Shown here: piece by piece, positions 12,481-22,545 of the stretch
Layout of the letters: the number at the start of each line of letters is the position of its first letter
Numbering within the stretch: the stretch's first letter is position 1
Made by a program: the position numbers and the translations under genes
DNA from: Lagopus muta
Lineage: Eukaryota; Chordata; Aves; Galliformes; Phasianidae
Direction of reading: 5' to 3'
DNA length: 64,000 nt
Assembly: GCF_023343835.1 (NCBI RefSeq)
Contig: NC_064435.1
Location: forward strand, 69,636,134-69,700,133
Notes under the pieces: model-generated
Told to the model about the DNA's origin: nothing
Seen by the model: the letters and a program-made list of their open reading frames with translations, nothing else
Databases searched by the model: none

Positions 12481-13147
12481 AGAATTCCCTGAGCAGGCAC
12501 TGCTGGAGGCTGAGGGAGATGCAATCTTGAGCTGCTGCAATGCAAGGATTTTTGTTCTATTAAGGGAAAGTTACGTAACAAGATGCATTATGCAAAAAAC
12601 ACTGAGCATTCCTTCTTTAAGCAGCAGTGAGGGTTTGTAAGACACAACAGTGTGATGTTTGGAATTTGTATTATACTTTTTAATTCCTAAACTTGTTAAA
12701 TACATACCTGACACTGACATACTGGTCAAAGAAGCCTTGAGACTCAACACAATCTCCACCAAAGAATCAATTGGTGTCTCTAAATTTTGGGCCTATGGTT
12801 TACATGGCACTTAAATGAACAATGGCCATAACATAAAAACAGATTACCACTGCCATAACTTGTTTTAATTACTAAGCTGAACAACAAAGTACTGGAGAAT
12901 ATTTTAAAGCATATTAAGATACAGCACTGCTAGGTGACATCTAAAACCACTTCAAAATGAATATAACACAATGGGAGTTACAATGTACTGGGAAAAAAAA
13001 GGCTAAAGCATGTTTGCTTTTTTCTGTAATTTCTATTTTCTAAATAACAATTTCTAGTTCCCTAAGATGCGCTATTGAAAGTCTCCACACACTATTATAT
13101 GATTAGGTTATAAATTAGTCACTTGGTATTCTATTAAATATATTTAG

Positions 13148-13306
13148 TCAGTTAACCATACCCTTTCTGTCTTCCTCAATGTAAGTTCTATTAGTATTGA
13201 TATCTTCTTTTCTGTAATGAACAAAACCATAAGTTTTACCAGGACAAATTTTAACCAGATAATCAACTCTACAGTTTTGCTTTAGCTCCCGCTCCAGCAG
13301 AGAGAC
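13148..13306 (-). pseudogene. CMBL unit 2, last exon remnant
   Basis: The frame reads VSLLERELKQNCRVDYLVK then ICPGKTYGFVHYRKED and ends ...DRKGMVN before TGA. The catalytic His of the H-G-F motif is Tyr (TAT). The TGA replaces the Trp codon of the W-L-N-K-Y-M ending. One codon is missing in the KPYIEE region. The acceptor ATTACAG is intact. Confidence 0.92.
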
Positions 13307-13781
13307 CTGTAATATAGGGCATAGTCATGGTTACATTAAAATAGCTATATTCCATGCCGCCAGGCCATAGCTTACTCATCATTCAAGCCTGAAACTAATA
13401 ACCAGATTCCCTATAGGCATAACAAAAAGTAAAGTTACATTAAAAAAAAAAACCACTTTCACTGATAGTCAAGAAAATCTGCTACAGTATAAAGGCAGAT
13501 ACAACAACCTGCAAAGATATGGCTACAAGAAAAGTACATATGAAACATGTCACTATGCTAAATACACTAAAACTGAATTAAAAGCCTCGCATGGACAACA
13601 GTGAATGCAAACTGGCTTATAACGCACATTCTATAAGTGCATGTGCCCAAAAAATTCAAAGAAAAAATTTTATGTACTATTTAGAATATGTAAGTGATAG
13701 CAAGATGTCTTTGTTTTTCTTTTTTTAAAGTTTTAGGAATAAGTGTTGAAGATAAGGATTGTGTCACTTCCAAGTTTCATA

Positions 13782-13925
13782 CAGCCATAGAATTACTGGG
13801 GGATTCTGGGGACCATCTAGCCTAACCCCTAAGAGTCAATTGCAGCAGGCTGCTCAAGGCCTTGTTCAGGTGGAGTATCTTTAAGAATCAAAGTCTCACC
13901 ACTTCTCTAATAATAATAAAAAAAA
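13782..13925 (-). mobile_element. CR1 LINE 3' end fragment
   Basis: The reverse complement of the CR1 tail is seen: CATAGAATTACTGGGGG, GGACCATCTAGCCTAACCCC, then TGCTCAAGGCC. It lies in a former intron of unit 2. Confidence 0.75.
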
Positions 13926-14892
13926 AAAAAGCTTCTCCTCATGAGTACTTGGAATTTCCTGTTTTCTTTTTTGGCCCAGTTACCTTTTCTCCTTTCACTG
14001 AATACCACTGAAAATTGTCTGCCTCTGTTTTACCCATTTTTGCATCACCTCTAATTTAAGTAGTGCTGTAAAAACCACGTACAGTTTGACCTCACTGAGA
14101 TTTCTGAATATTTATTTTGGAACATAGCTAATCAACTATGAACATAAGTCAGTTTACATGAAAATTCTTTCTCTACTTCAGACTGTGCAAGCAAGAGTGG
14201 GTACTTCAAGTTACAATTCCTGTAGACCAGCTCTCCAATTATAAACTTGGATTTCTTATATCACCCATAGAAGTCCTTTTATGAACTTGCAGATAAATGT
14301 GCACGCAAACAAGTATAACTCTCAAGAAATTCATTCCACATAATGATCATAGCTCACAGGACATGTCGAGACATCTATAAGTAAGGCTTACTATTCATCA
14401 TTACATGGACAATCATTAAGACTTAACAGAAAATAGCTGCTGGTAATCTTGGCAAATGGAATGATTAAGTGCTCATAAATCCCAGACCAAAAGTTTCCTC
14501 AGCAACCCTAATTCTTTCTTCTGTGTTATATTTCATAACACAACTCTCAGGATAACTTCTTTCATCTGTAAGTCCATCACTATTAAGCACACAAACTGTT
14601 TGACAAAAGAAAAAAGTTTGCAATGTGAACAGATCTGTGAAAGCTGAATGAGGCAAAGAATCAAAGAAAAAAAAAGCCCACAGTTTTTCATTCTGTAAGT
14701 ATCATGACAAGAACAGGGTTAGCTGCAATGAAAAAACAAGACTGTTCTCATCTCTTTCTTAACTTTATCCCCTCCACTAACTTCCCACTAGTACAATCAA
14801 CAAATCTACAGAGCAGCGTGGTTGGGCTGGTACCTACAGATTGATACAGTACAACTAGAAAGATTACCACAGCAGAAAGGAATAATTGAAAA

Positions 14893-15146
14893 TGCTCACC
14901 TGTGTCCAAGGATTGCAAAAAAACCAAAAAACTCCAAAGAGAGCAAACTGCAGAAAGAGACCCTTCCTCAGATGCAGTCAGCCCTTAAATAGGGTCTAGG
15001 AGAGATGCAGCCAAGCTCCACCCCTTCTGGTCACACAGCTTTATTGCCTTCACCTGTGCTCCCAGGGCTGACCCAGAGTTTGCCTCAAGCGATCAATCGG
15101 AGGTTTGGGCCATGATTCAACAGTTCCTATACATCGCTTCTACACA
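14893..15146 (-). mobile_element. Possible solo LTR fragment
   Basis: Read on the minus strand, the block has a promoter-like layout: AATAAAG, then a GGGTGGAGCTTGGC box, a TATA-like ATTTAAGG, and TCTCTTTCTGC before a T-rich stretch. It starts TG and ends CA on either strand. No clean target-site duplication was found, and the family was not recognised. It could instead be another promoter-bearing repeat. Confidence 0.35.
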
Positions 15147-15479
15147 TTTTCTTCATTGTGAAGTCTGAAAAAAGAACCATGTCAAGGCCAATAGAAAAAA
15201 AGATCATCCAGAGCAGAATTGTTCCCTGAGTGCACAGCAACAGGATTTTCATACAACTTCGGTACTGAGTTACTGGCAATACTCTGGCAAAATAAAAAGA
15301 CATAAGAAAAGAAACATTCTTATCTTAGGTTACATTAATCCTTTTATGTTTGGTTCCATGTTTCTGCTCTTCTTTTTTTAATATATTTTCAAATATTACT
15401 ACGAAGCTGAGCATCAACTTATAATTCAGGAGGGAAATTTAAACATGCAAATGAAAGAAGACAGAAGTTGTCAGCATAC

Positions 15480-15571
15480 TTGATGGAGGGGAATGAAGTC
15501 ATCTTTTTCATCAAAAATGAAAAATATAGGGTTCAGCAGAATGGATCACCGTCAGAATCCTTGATTATTCT
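15480..15571 (-). pseudogene. CMBL unit 2, fourth coding exon remnant
   Basis: The 5' part reads IIKDSDG. A small deletion then shifts the frame, after which NPIFFIFDEKDDFIPLHQ is readable. The Asp motif survives but cannot be read in frame with the start. The acceptor region TTCTAAGAAT has lost a base relative to unit 3 (AATAGGAAT). The donor is CAA|GTATGC. Confidence 0.88.
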
Positions 15572-16286
15572 TAGAAAATATTTTTTAAAATCTTCAATTG
15601 ACTTTTAAAGTGAAATTCAAATTCAAGTGCAGCACCCTGTTTATGCAATGAAAAGTTTGCATATCTCATGCAGTATCTAGCCATAAATGTCAGCTTTTTG
15701 TCAAGCTACTGTAAATATGGCTTCTAGTAGGACACCGCCCAGGCTTAACATTTTATCTAAGTCAGTTTCTTAAGCTACTGACTGAAATCTGAATGCTGGG
15801 TTCTTTTGAATTGATGGGGAAAGTCCCCATCAAGCAGTTCAAAAATTTACATTCTGAGTACAGTAGCAAAGAACAGCTTAAATATCTCAGCTTCTTGGGA
15901 AGAGCGTAAAAGGAAAGCTGATGTTAAACAACCACAGTTCAGCTGTACAGAGTAACTGGATCAAAAATAATGCTGTCTGCATGAGGGTGACATCCTAGCT
16001 CTGCAGTATGCAGTTGCCAAACGTTAGGAAACAGGAAAATGGAGCAGAGTTGGGAAGATGACCCAATCGCATGTCTGTCTGTCCAAACCTGAAATAAAGA
16101 CACGGCTCCTATGATTCATTCTGAATCTAGGAAAATTTCCTTATCACCATCTTCTTTGCATAAGAGCTTTCCTACTTTACTGGAAATATCTCTCATCATC
16201 AACCGAGAATATAATTAGAAGAAATACTGATGGATCAAGTACATAAGCTACACAACACATGTGTACGTGTGCCTGCTTGTATTGCA

Positions 16287-16412
16287 TCCTTGTATTTACA
16301 TCAGCCTTCAGTTTGGGGTATGTCATCATCATCACCCCATCAGAAACAACCAACTTCTAATTTCTTTGCACCACACTGTTCCCTTAGGTACTTCAGGACA
16401 GCATCAGCTGCT
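16287..16412 (-). pseudogene. CMBL unit 2, nucleophile exon remnant with TGA at the Cys codon
   Basis: It aligns codon for codon with unit 1: ADAVLKYLREQCGAKKLEVG, CF, then TGA (16342-16340) where unit 1 has TGC for Cys132, then TGG GGT. After that about 12 bp are missing and a readable tail MMTYPKLKADV resumes in another frame. The normal donor is not preserved. Confidence 0.9.
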
Positions 16413-17539
16413 CTGGAACATAAGCAAAGCCAAATTAATCACCCATAGTAAAACCAGTACTGGAAAATATGAGAAGATAAAGATGTATAAGCGTCCCCAG
16501 ATCATGTTCCTACCATATTTTCTTTCATACACTTTAAATAAATCATTACTTCAGGTAAATATTATGGGTTGTTAACTTGAAATCATCCAATAGAGAGAAA
16601 AAAAAAAAGAAAAAAAAAAGAATGGAATTAAATAAAAACACAGCATGGATAACATGCACCAAAAGGAATAGATGGAATGGATGACTGATTGAATACTTTC
16701 CTAAGAGGTAAAAAATTGAAATTCTCTGAAGAGCTGAATGAATTTTTGTTTTATTCATCCAGACAGAAAAAGAAATAAATGCCTCTCCAGTGAGCATAAC
16801 TTACTAGAAAGTCAAAATGTTGACAATAACTGTAAGTTAGCATCAGAGATATTTTTCTGCAGGAAAGTCAACATATAAGATGCTTTTGGAAGATGCTTTG
16901 AGAATTCACACTGTCATTTGAAATACACCTTACCCAGGCACTGTACTCAGAACGCATTTACTCCAGAAGTAGGTTTCAACATGCAGGCAGAGTAAAGAGA
17001 AAGTACTGGTGGGAGAGGGGTATCAGAGTAGCATTTTATATCACCTCGAGACTATTTTCAGCCCCTTTCCCCTGGGCATGCAATCTGTTTACGATCACGA
17101 TACATTAGCCTTGCAAATATCAACTTATCTGCCAACACATACATACAAATTAAATGCCAAAAAATTTTGTTCACTGGAGCTGACATTTGAAACATGTGAG
17201 CTGCCAGTAAGAAATGCCAGGCAAAGTCCAACCTTTCCTTCCCATTGCAGCAGAGTGGGTACAGATTCCAAACTAAAAAGTTTCCACAACAACTGACTCC
17301 TTTGAGACAGGAGCTCTCTGGATTTGATTCAGCTATGTCTCCCATAACCTTCTTACCACATACCTAAACCTAGCAACTTTCAATATAGCTACTTCTAACA
17401 GATTAAGAAAGAGATCTGGTCTCCCAGTAAGTCAATCAGCTTGGTATCTAATTAGTTTGGCCCCTTCACAGTGTTGTCTTGGCAATGTCTTGCCCTTCTG
17501 TGTTATTAAGGCAGCAGAATATCTGTGCTAGAGACAGAA

Positions 17540-19145
17540 GGTCTTTGACAGCCAATGTCACTCAAGTCTTCAAAAAGGGCAAGGAGGATCTGGGAAACTA
17601 AAGGCCAGTCAGCCTCATCTCCATGCCTGGAAAGGTAGTGGAATGACTTGTCCTGGATACCCTCTCCAAGCAACTGGAAAAGAAAACAGTTATCAGGAGT
17701 AGTCAACATGGATTCACCAAGGGGAAATCATGCTTGAGCAACCTGGTAGCCTTCCATCACTGAATAAGTAGATGGGAGAAGAGCAATGGATGTTGTGTAC
17801 CTTGATTTCAGCAAGGCATTTGACACTGTCTCCCACAGCATCCTTGTTATGAAACTTAGAAAGTGTAGGATAAATAAGTTGACATGAGGTGGACTGAGAA
17901 CTGTCTGACTGGCAGAGCTCAGTCAATTGTCATCAGTGGTGCAGAGTCTGATTGGAGGCCTGAGTGGCAGGCGACCCACAAACTCTATTGCTGGTGCAGA
18001 ATGAAGACATTTATTGTAGGTGCTTTTGTATACTTTAGGTGCTTTTTATACCCCATAACAACCACTTGGTCACATGTACCAGCCAGGCGCCTTGTGTGTA
18101 TTTACAACTGGCGCAAATAGCTACCAAGCTTGTTTACTCATTTGGAAGGCCTTTTGTTCAGAATGTCTTTGTCCCACAGGTCTGTAATAAGTGGAGTTCT
18201 ACAGAGGTTGGTGCTGGGTCTGGTCCTGTTCAACATCTTCATCAATGACCTGGATGAAGAGACGGAGTCCCTCAACAAGTTTGCTGACAATACAAAGATG
18301 GGAGAAGCGGCTGACACACTGGAAGCCTGCACTGACATTCAACAAGACATGGACAGACTGGAGAGTTGGACAGGAAGGAGCCCGATGTGGTTTAACAAGA
18401 GCAAGTGTAGAATCTTGCATTTGGGGAGGAATAATTGCATGCATTAGTACAGCTTAGAGGATAACCTGCTGGAGATGAGCTCTGCAGAGAAGGACCTGGG
18501 GGTCCTGGTGGACAACAGGCTGATCATGAGCCAGCAGTGTGCCCAAGAAAGCCAGTGGGATCCATGGGGGTGTATTATGAAGAGCATGGCCAGCAGGTTG
18601 AGGGAGGTGATCCTCCCCCTCTTCTCTGCCCTCAGGGGGCCACATTTAGATTGCTGTGTCCAGTCCTGGGCTTCGCAGTTCAAAAGAGATAGGGATCTCC
18701 TAGAAAGAGTACAGCAGAGGACTGCAAAGATGATTAAGGGCCTGCAGCATCTCCTGTATGAGGAAAGGCTGAGTAACCTGGGTCTGTTCAGCCTAGGGAA
18801 AAGAAGACAGAGAAGGAATCTCATAAATATTTATAAATATCTAAAGGGAGGTGAGAGGCAAATGGATGAGGCCAGGCTCTTCTTGGGGATGTGCAGTGAT
18901 AGGACAAGGAATGATGGCCTAAAACCTGTACATAGGATGTTCTGTAATAACATACGAAAGAACTTCTTCACAGTAAGGGTGACGGAGCACTGGAATAGGT
19001 TGCCCAGATTGGTTGCGGAATGCCCTTCTGTGGAGATATTTAAGACCCGTCTGAACACCTGCCTGTGTGACCTGTTGTAGGGTATCTTAGAAGACTCATT
19101 ATTCTTCTGAGGTCCCTTCCAAACCCTGCAATTCTGTGATTCTAC
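17540..19145 (+). mobile_element. CR1 LINE, long degenerate ORF2 copy with 3' end
   Basis: On the plus strand it encodes decayed CR1 reverse transcriptase. Pieces include QVFKKGKEDLGN, RPVSLISMPGKV, SSQHGFTKGKSCLSNLVAFH and, after an insertion, LFNIFINDLDEETESLNKFA. A 201-residue open frame at 18475-19080 covers the conserved C-terminus (SSAEKDLGVLVDNRL to LFSLGKRRQRRNLINIYKYL). The catalytic Y-x-D-D core reads FADNT (FADDT is usual), and upstream stops abolish function. The tail GCAATTCTGTGATTCT ends the element. It is inserted antisense to the CMBL array. Confidence 0.95.
17961..18178 (-). mobile_element. Short LTR-like insertion nested in the CR1
   Basis: The CR1 reading frame is interrupted after ...GAGTCTGATTGGAGGCC and resumes at GGTCTGTAATAAGTGG. 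The ~218 bp between are not CR1. On the minus strand they start TGTGGGACAAAG, contain TATAAAA (18050-18044) and then AATAAA (18015-18010), and end ...GCCACTCA. That order, the TG...CA ends and the imperfect AGGCC/AGGTC flanks fit a small solo LTR of an endogenous retrovirus. No viral genes are present. Confidence 0.6.
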
Positions 19146-19959
19146 GAAATGTTTGGACAGTGTTGAACGTGTGAGAGGAATAGGTTTGATCTCTTCAGGA
19201 GATTGTAACAGGACACTTCACATGCTAACACTAACAAGTCAAAATCAAAGAGCAGGTTAAATCCCAAGCTAATAGGAGCCATGGCAGGTACAGTCAACTG
19301 CTTATGCTGTGTTCCTCACTGACTACTTCAAGTGTTATGCACTAGCTTCTATTTTGCAATGGTCTCAATGCAAACTTGTTCACTGAAGACATGACAGTCA
19401 TCTACCATAGGAACAGCCACATGACTGTGGGGCACAACATCTACACCAGGGTTTAAAGATTTAAAGACTCTTGTTCAAGTTGCAGAGACAAAAACACCTT
19501 TGCTTGGGAAAGGAGCTCAGCATCCTATAGCAGCCAGGGTTCAACAGACCATACCTGATATATAAACAGTGTCAAAAGCTTTTCAGTGAAGAGCAGCAGT
19601 TTGTACTTGCCTATTATTTTAATGTTCCAGCTGGACTGAACTGGAATTAACAGTGTTTCTTCAGCAGCGGTACCAAGATAACATTTTTAGGAGCTAATGA
19701 AAATACAGTCGATCTCACTAACTGCAAGGACAAAAAATCTGCATGTGTGCACAGCCTTGTACCTTTCTTTTGGCCAAAAGTTTGACTCTAAGGCACTAGC
19801 AGAGGACTCTTCGGACATACTGTCTGAAATTAACATTTTGTTCAAGTCAATCAATGCACCATGGACTGGAATTACAGCAAATGCAGTCTTAAAAGCTCCT
19901 CACAGTGAATAGAAGACTGCATGCCATATCTTCAGTCAGGCACCTGAACACATATCCTT

Positions 19960-20480
19960 TCTCCCCTGAGGGGCTTCCTGGCAAGTGCTGAGGGCTGACC
20001 TGGAGGAATCACAGCTGTGGGCTGCTCCACTCCCTCAGTGACCAAGGGGAAGGCTCCTGGGCAGCACTATGCAGTGACCTCAGACCCTGTCTGCCATGGG
20101 ATCTTCTTTTCAGCTGAGACTCTGCCACTTGGCCTTGCCTGAGCTACAGCTCTTTCTGTGCTGCAGCCATCCCTGTGCCGGCCATGGCTGCCTCTGGGTA
20201 ATGAACCCACAGACTGTCCTCCGAGTTTAGTCTCAGCCCTGCCACATCACTATGGAGCTTCTTGGTTGGTCCCTGTAATGGTTAACATCTCTGAATCTGC
20301 TCCTGCTTCCAGATTCACATTCCCAGCTTGACTTCAGACCTGCCCAAGTCAGTTCTGAGGGGCCTGCCCTGCCCCTGTGCAGGAGCAAAGTGAGATAAGA
20401 GATGCTGAGAACAGATGACCCAGATGTCAGCTGCCTGGGTCCAGGGACACTGTTCAGAGCTGGAATCAACTACCCTTATC
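19960..20480. other. GC-richer block of unknown origin
   Basis: This block contrasts with its AT-rich surroundings and gives overlapping short frames on both strands with no domain I recognise. It may be an old endogenous-retrovirus or other repeat fragment. I could not assign it. Confidence 0.3.
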
Positions 20481-21961
20481 TTCTTTCCACACAACATCTT
20501 AGAGTACCAGTTACACAGTTACAATCACGCTTTCTCACTTCTTGTGTCACTGGCCATTTTAAACCGTGGTTTTTGAGGCAGAGGAAGCAATTAGTAGTCT
20601 ATGATATCAACATCATATGATATAAGTCTTCATTGAGCCACTGTTGAGACAGTTGTTCTTGGACCAATCATCAGAAGTCTTCCAAGCATTTTTTCCTGCA
20701 AAGACTAGATAGGTGGCTCTGCATGTACAAACATACACAGACAAAATCAAAATTAAATAAAATCTTCAAACTCTATGAATTTTTGGCCTTTTATACAATG
20801 AGATACTTCTACTAAGTCATAATATTATTTTGATTTCTTTTCCCTGAGAAAATCACATATAAATACCATGATAATTATTCTACAGAAAGATCTATATGTT
20901 TTAGAAAACATTTCTAAGCACCTATATGTGATTTTTTCAATGTTTCCATGTGAATTGATAAAACAAGGTCCTGCTTACAATTTAACATTTTGCACAAAAC
21001 AATACATTTTGCATCATAGCATTTCACACAAGTCCATCATTAATGGACTCTGTAAAAAGAAAAGCATTTACAGAAAATAATTATTTACTACAGAGCACAT
21101 CATGAGCCTCACTGACTAAAAAAAATAATGATGGACTGAGTGTTTCACTGCGGACGTCATTCAGTGACTGGTAAAAGAGAAGTACAGTAAGAGTCCACTC
21201 AGTACTGCATAGTTCCTGCACCATGAAGAAAGCCAAACTCTGACTCAGGGTGACCTCAGCTAAGATGTGTTGCATGACCAGCAGCAGAATCAGGAAGGTG
21301 CAGTCACCAGGGGATTGCACAGTGTTGGCATGCAGAAGGAAGAAAGCTGGCTCTGCCATCACTAGATCACCCTCAGATACTTTTATGTGTTCTGCCAAGC
21401 CCAGACCACAGGGTAGCAATGGGATCCTTGGGAAACCACAGTTGTCTTTCACTTACTGTCTTTGGCTCACTTCCCTGCTCAGAAACACAGTATGTACCTC
21501 CAGGATCGTGATGAAATGATTGCATCAGCTTTGCCTAAGGCAAACCAAAGTGTGTTGAAAGCATGTTCTTTTGTTTTGCTTTGTTTCTCAGCTCCTTTCT
21601 GCTTTACAAAGAGATCTTAGTCACATGGAAACTGTCCGCTGAAATCTGACTTCTGTTATGCTCTAATGGCTGAAACCACTAAAGGCAACATCTTATGAAA
21701 CTAATGGCTGCACAGTTATGTAGAGCCTTGCTCTTTGGAACTGGAGGCCAGTCCCAACTCTATATTCGTATATTGTACAAAGCAACCAGGGAAGCTTGTA
21801 GTATACTCAGTTATCATAAGATACTGCTGCATTTTAGAATTTAACTCCTATAGAGCACCAAAAATGAGCATGAAGATTTGGAAGGCTGAAAAGGACTGTA
21901 TTTAATAAGGCAGGTGTGCATATGACATTCAATATACATTCAATATCACATTCAACATATA

Positions 21962-22216
21962 TAGAATTATAGAATCAAAGAATCATAGAATCCTTAGAGT
22001 TGGAAGGGACCTCTGAACGCCATCTAGTCCAACTCTCCTGCAATGAACAGGGACACCTCCAGCTAGATCAGGTTGCCTAGGGCCCGATCCAGCCTCACCT
22101 TGAAAGTCTCTGGGTACAGGACATCCACCACATCTCTGGGTAACCTGTTCCAGTGCCTCACCACACTTAGTGCAAAAGACTTTTTCCTTATATCCTAAAT
22201 CTACCCTCTTTAAGCT
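21962..22216 (-). mobile_element. CR1 LINE 3' end, abutting pseudo-exon 2
   Basis: The reverse complement of the CR1 3' end is clear: repeated ATAGAATC, GAGTTGGAAGGGACCTCTGA, CATCTAGTCCAACTC, GATCAGGTTGCC, CTGTTCCAGTGCC. Its 5' side stops within a few bases of the unit 2 exon 2 remnant, so this insertion or an associated deletion probably removed the 3' half of that exon. Confidence 0.95.
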
Positions 22217-22219
22217 TGA

Positions 22220-22350
22220 AGATATCCAAATATAACCCGAATCGCAATCACAGCTTTATCTGTGCTGGCTGTGGTTTGCAGACATATGCTCTGATGTTCT
22301 GATGCTCAACTTATACTTCTTACCCACAACTCTTTGGGAAGCTGTTTCAT
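22220..22350 (-). pseudogene. CMBL unit 2, exon 2 fragment
   Basis: The stretch GTGGGTAAGAAGTATAAG to AGCACAGATAAAGCTGTGAT, then ATATTTGGATATC, matches unit 1 exon 2 at the nucleotide level (coding [10 protein letters not shown]...[14 protein letters not shown] in unit 1). The reading frame is broken, the ATG region is not recognisable and the exon's 3' end is gone. It lies between two CR1 tails. Confidence 0.88.
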
Positions 22351-22354
22351 AGCT

Positions 22355-22545
22355 GTTTCGTAGAATTATAGAATCATAGAGTTACAGAATCATAGAATCA
22401 TAGAATCATACAATGACCTGAATTGGAAGGGACCTCAAAGCCCACCCAGCCCCGACCTCATGCCATGGGTCAGTTCAGCTGCCCAGGGCCTCATCCAACC
22501 TGGCCTTGAGCACCTCCAGGGATGGGGCACCCACAAATCTTTTCT
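22355..22545 (-). mobile_element. CR1 LINE 3' end with expanded terminal repeat
   Basis: About six imperfect copies of the CR1 terminal octamer (ATAGAATC on plus) precede TTGGAAGGGACCTCAAAG, TGCCCAGGGCCTCATCC and GGGATGGGGCACCCACAA. Orientation is minus, as for the CR1 at 21962. Confidence 0.95.

Larger units (their letters stand above)
10213..13147. other. Spacer between CMBL unit 1 and pseudogene unit 2
   Basis: No gene is recognised. The spacer holds a 59-bp-period direct duplication at 10511-10613, a G9 run near 11153, a C20 tract at 11627-11646 and an old CR1 3' fragment at 12297-12480. Confidence 0.6.
13307..15479 (-). other. Former intron of CMBL unit 2
   Basis: No gene is recognised. 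It contains a CR1 tail at about 13782-13925 and an LTR-like segment at about 14893-15146; the remainder is AT-rich. Confidence 0.55.
16413..22219 (-). other. Expanded former intron of CMBL unit 2
   Basis: No host gene is recognised. It contains a long CR1 (about 17540-19145), an LTR-like element nested in it, a second CR1 tail at 21962-22216, and a moderately GC-rich block at about 19960-20480 of unknown origin. The missing CMBL exon should lie here, but I could not find it. Confidence 0.55.
13148..22350 (-). pseudogene. CMBL unit 2, decayed tandem copy
   Basis: Four of five coding exons can be recognised in order on the minus strand: exon 2 fragment (22350-22220), exon 4 (16412-16287), exon 5 (15571-15480) and exon 6 (13306-13148), using the UTR exon as exon 1. 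I found no counterpart of exon 3. Exon 4 has TGA in place of the nucleophile Cys codon and a deletion shortly after. Exon 5 has a frameshift and a damaged acceptor. Exon 6 changes the catalytic His to Tyr and ends at a nonsense codon five codons short of the normal end. Introns are retained, so this is a duplicated pseudogene, not a processed one. CR1 and LTR-like insertions have enlarged its former introns. Confidence 0.9.

Noticed and set aside
16340-16342. TGA at the catalytic Cys codon read as selenocysteine
   Set aside because: Cys-to-TGA at an active site is the usual hallmark of a selenoprotein. This copy, however, also has a deletion soon after, a frameshift in the next exon, a damaged acceptor, His-to-Tyr at the triad, a later nonsense codon and a missing exon. 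It is a pseudogene.
18475-19080. 201-residue plus-strand open frame as a host gene
   Set aside because: The translation is the CR1 ORF2 C-terminus (SSAEKDLGVLVDNRL and onward) and is followed by the CR1 3' tail.
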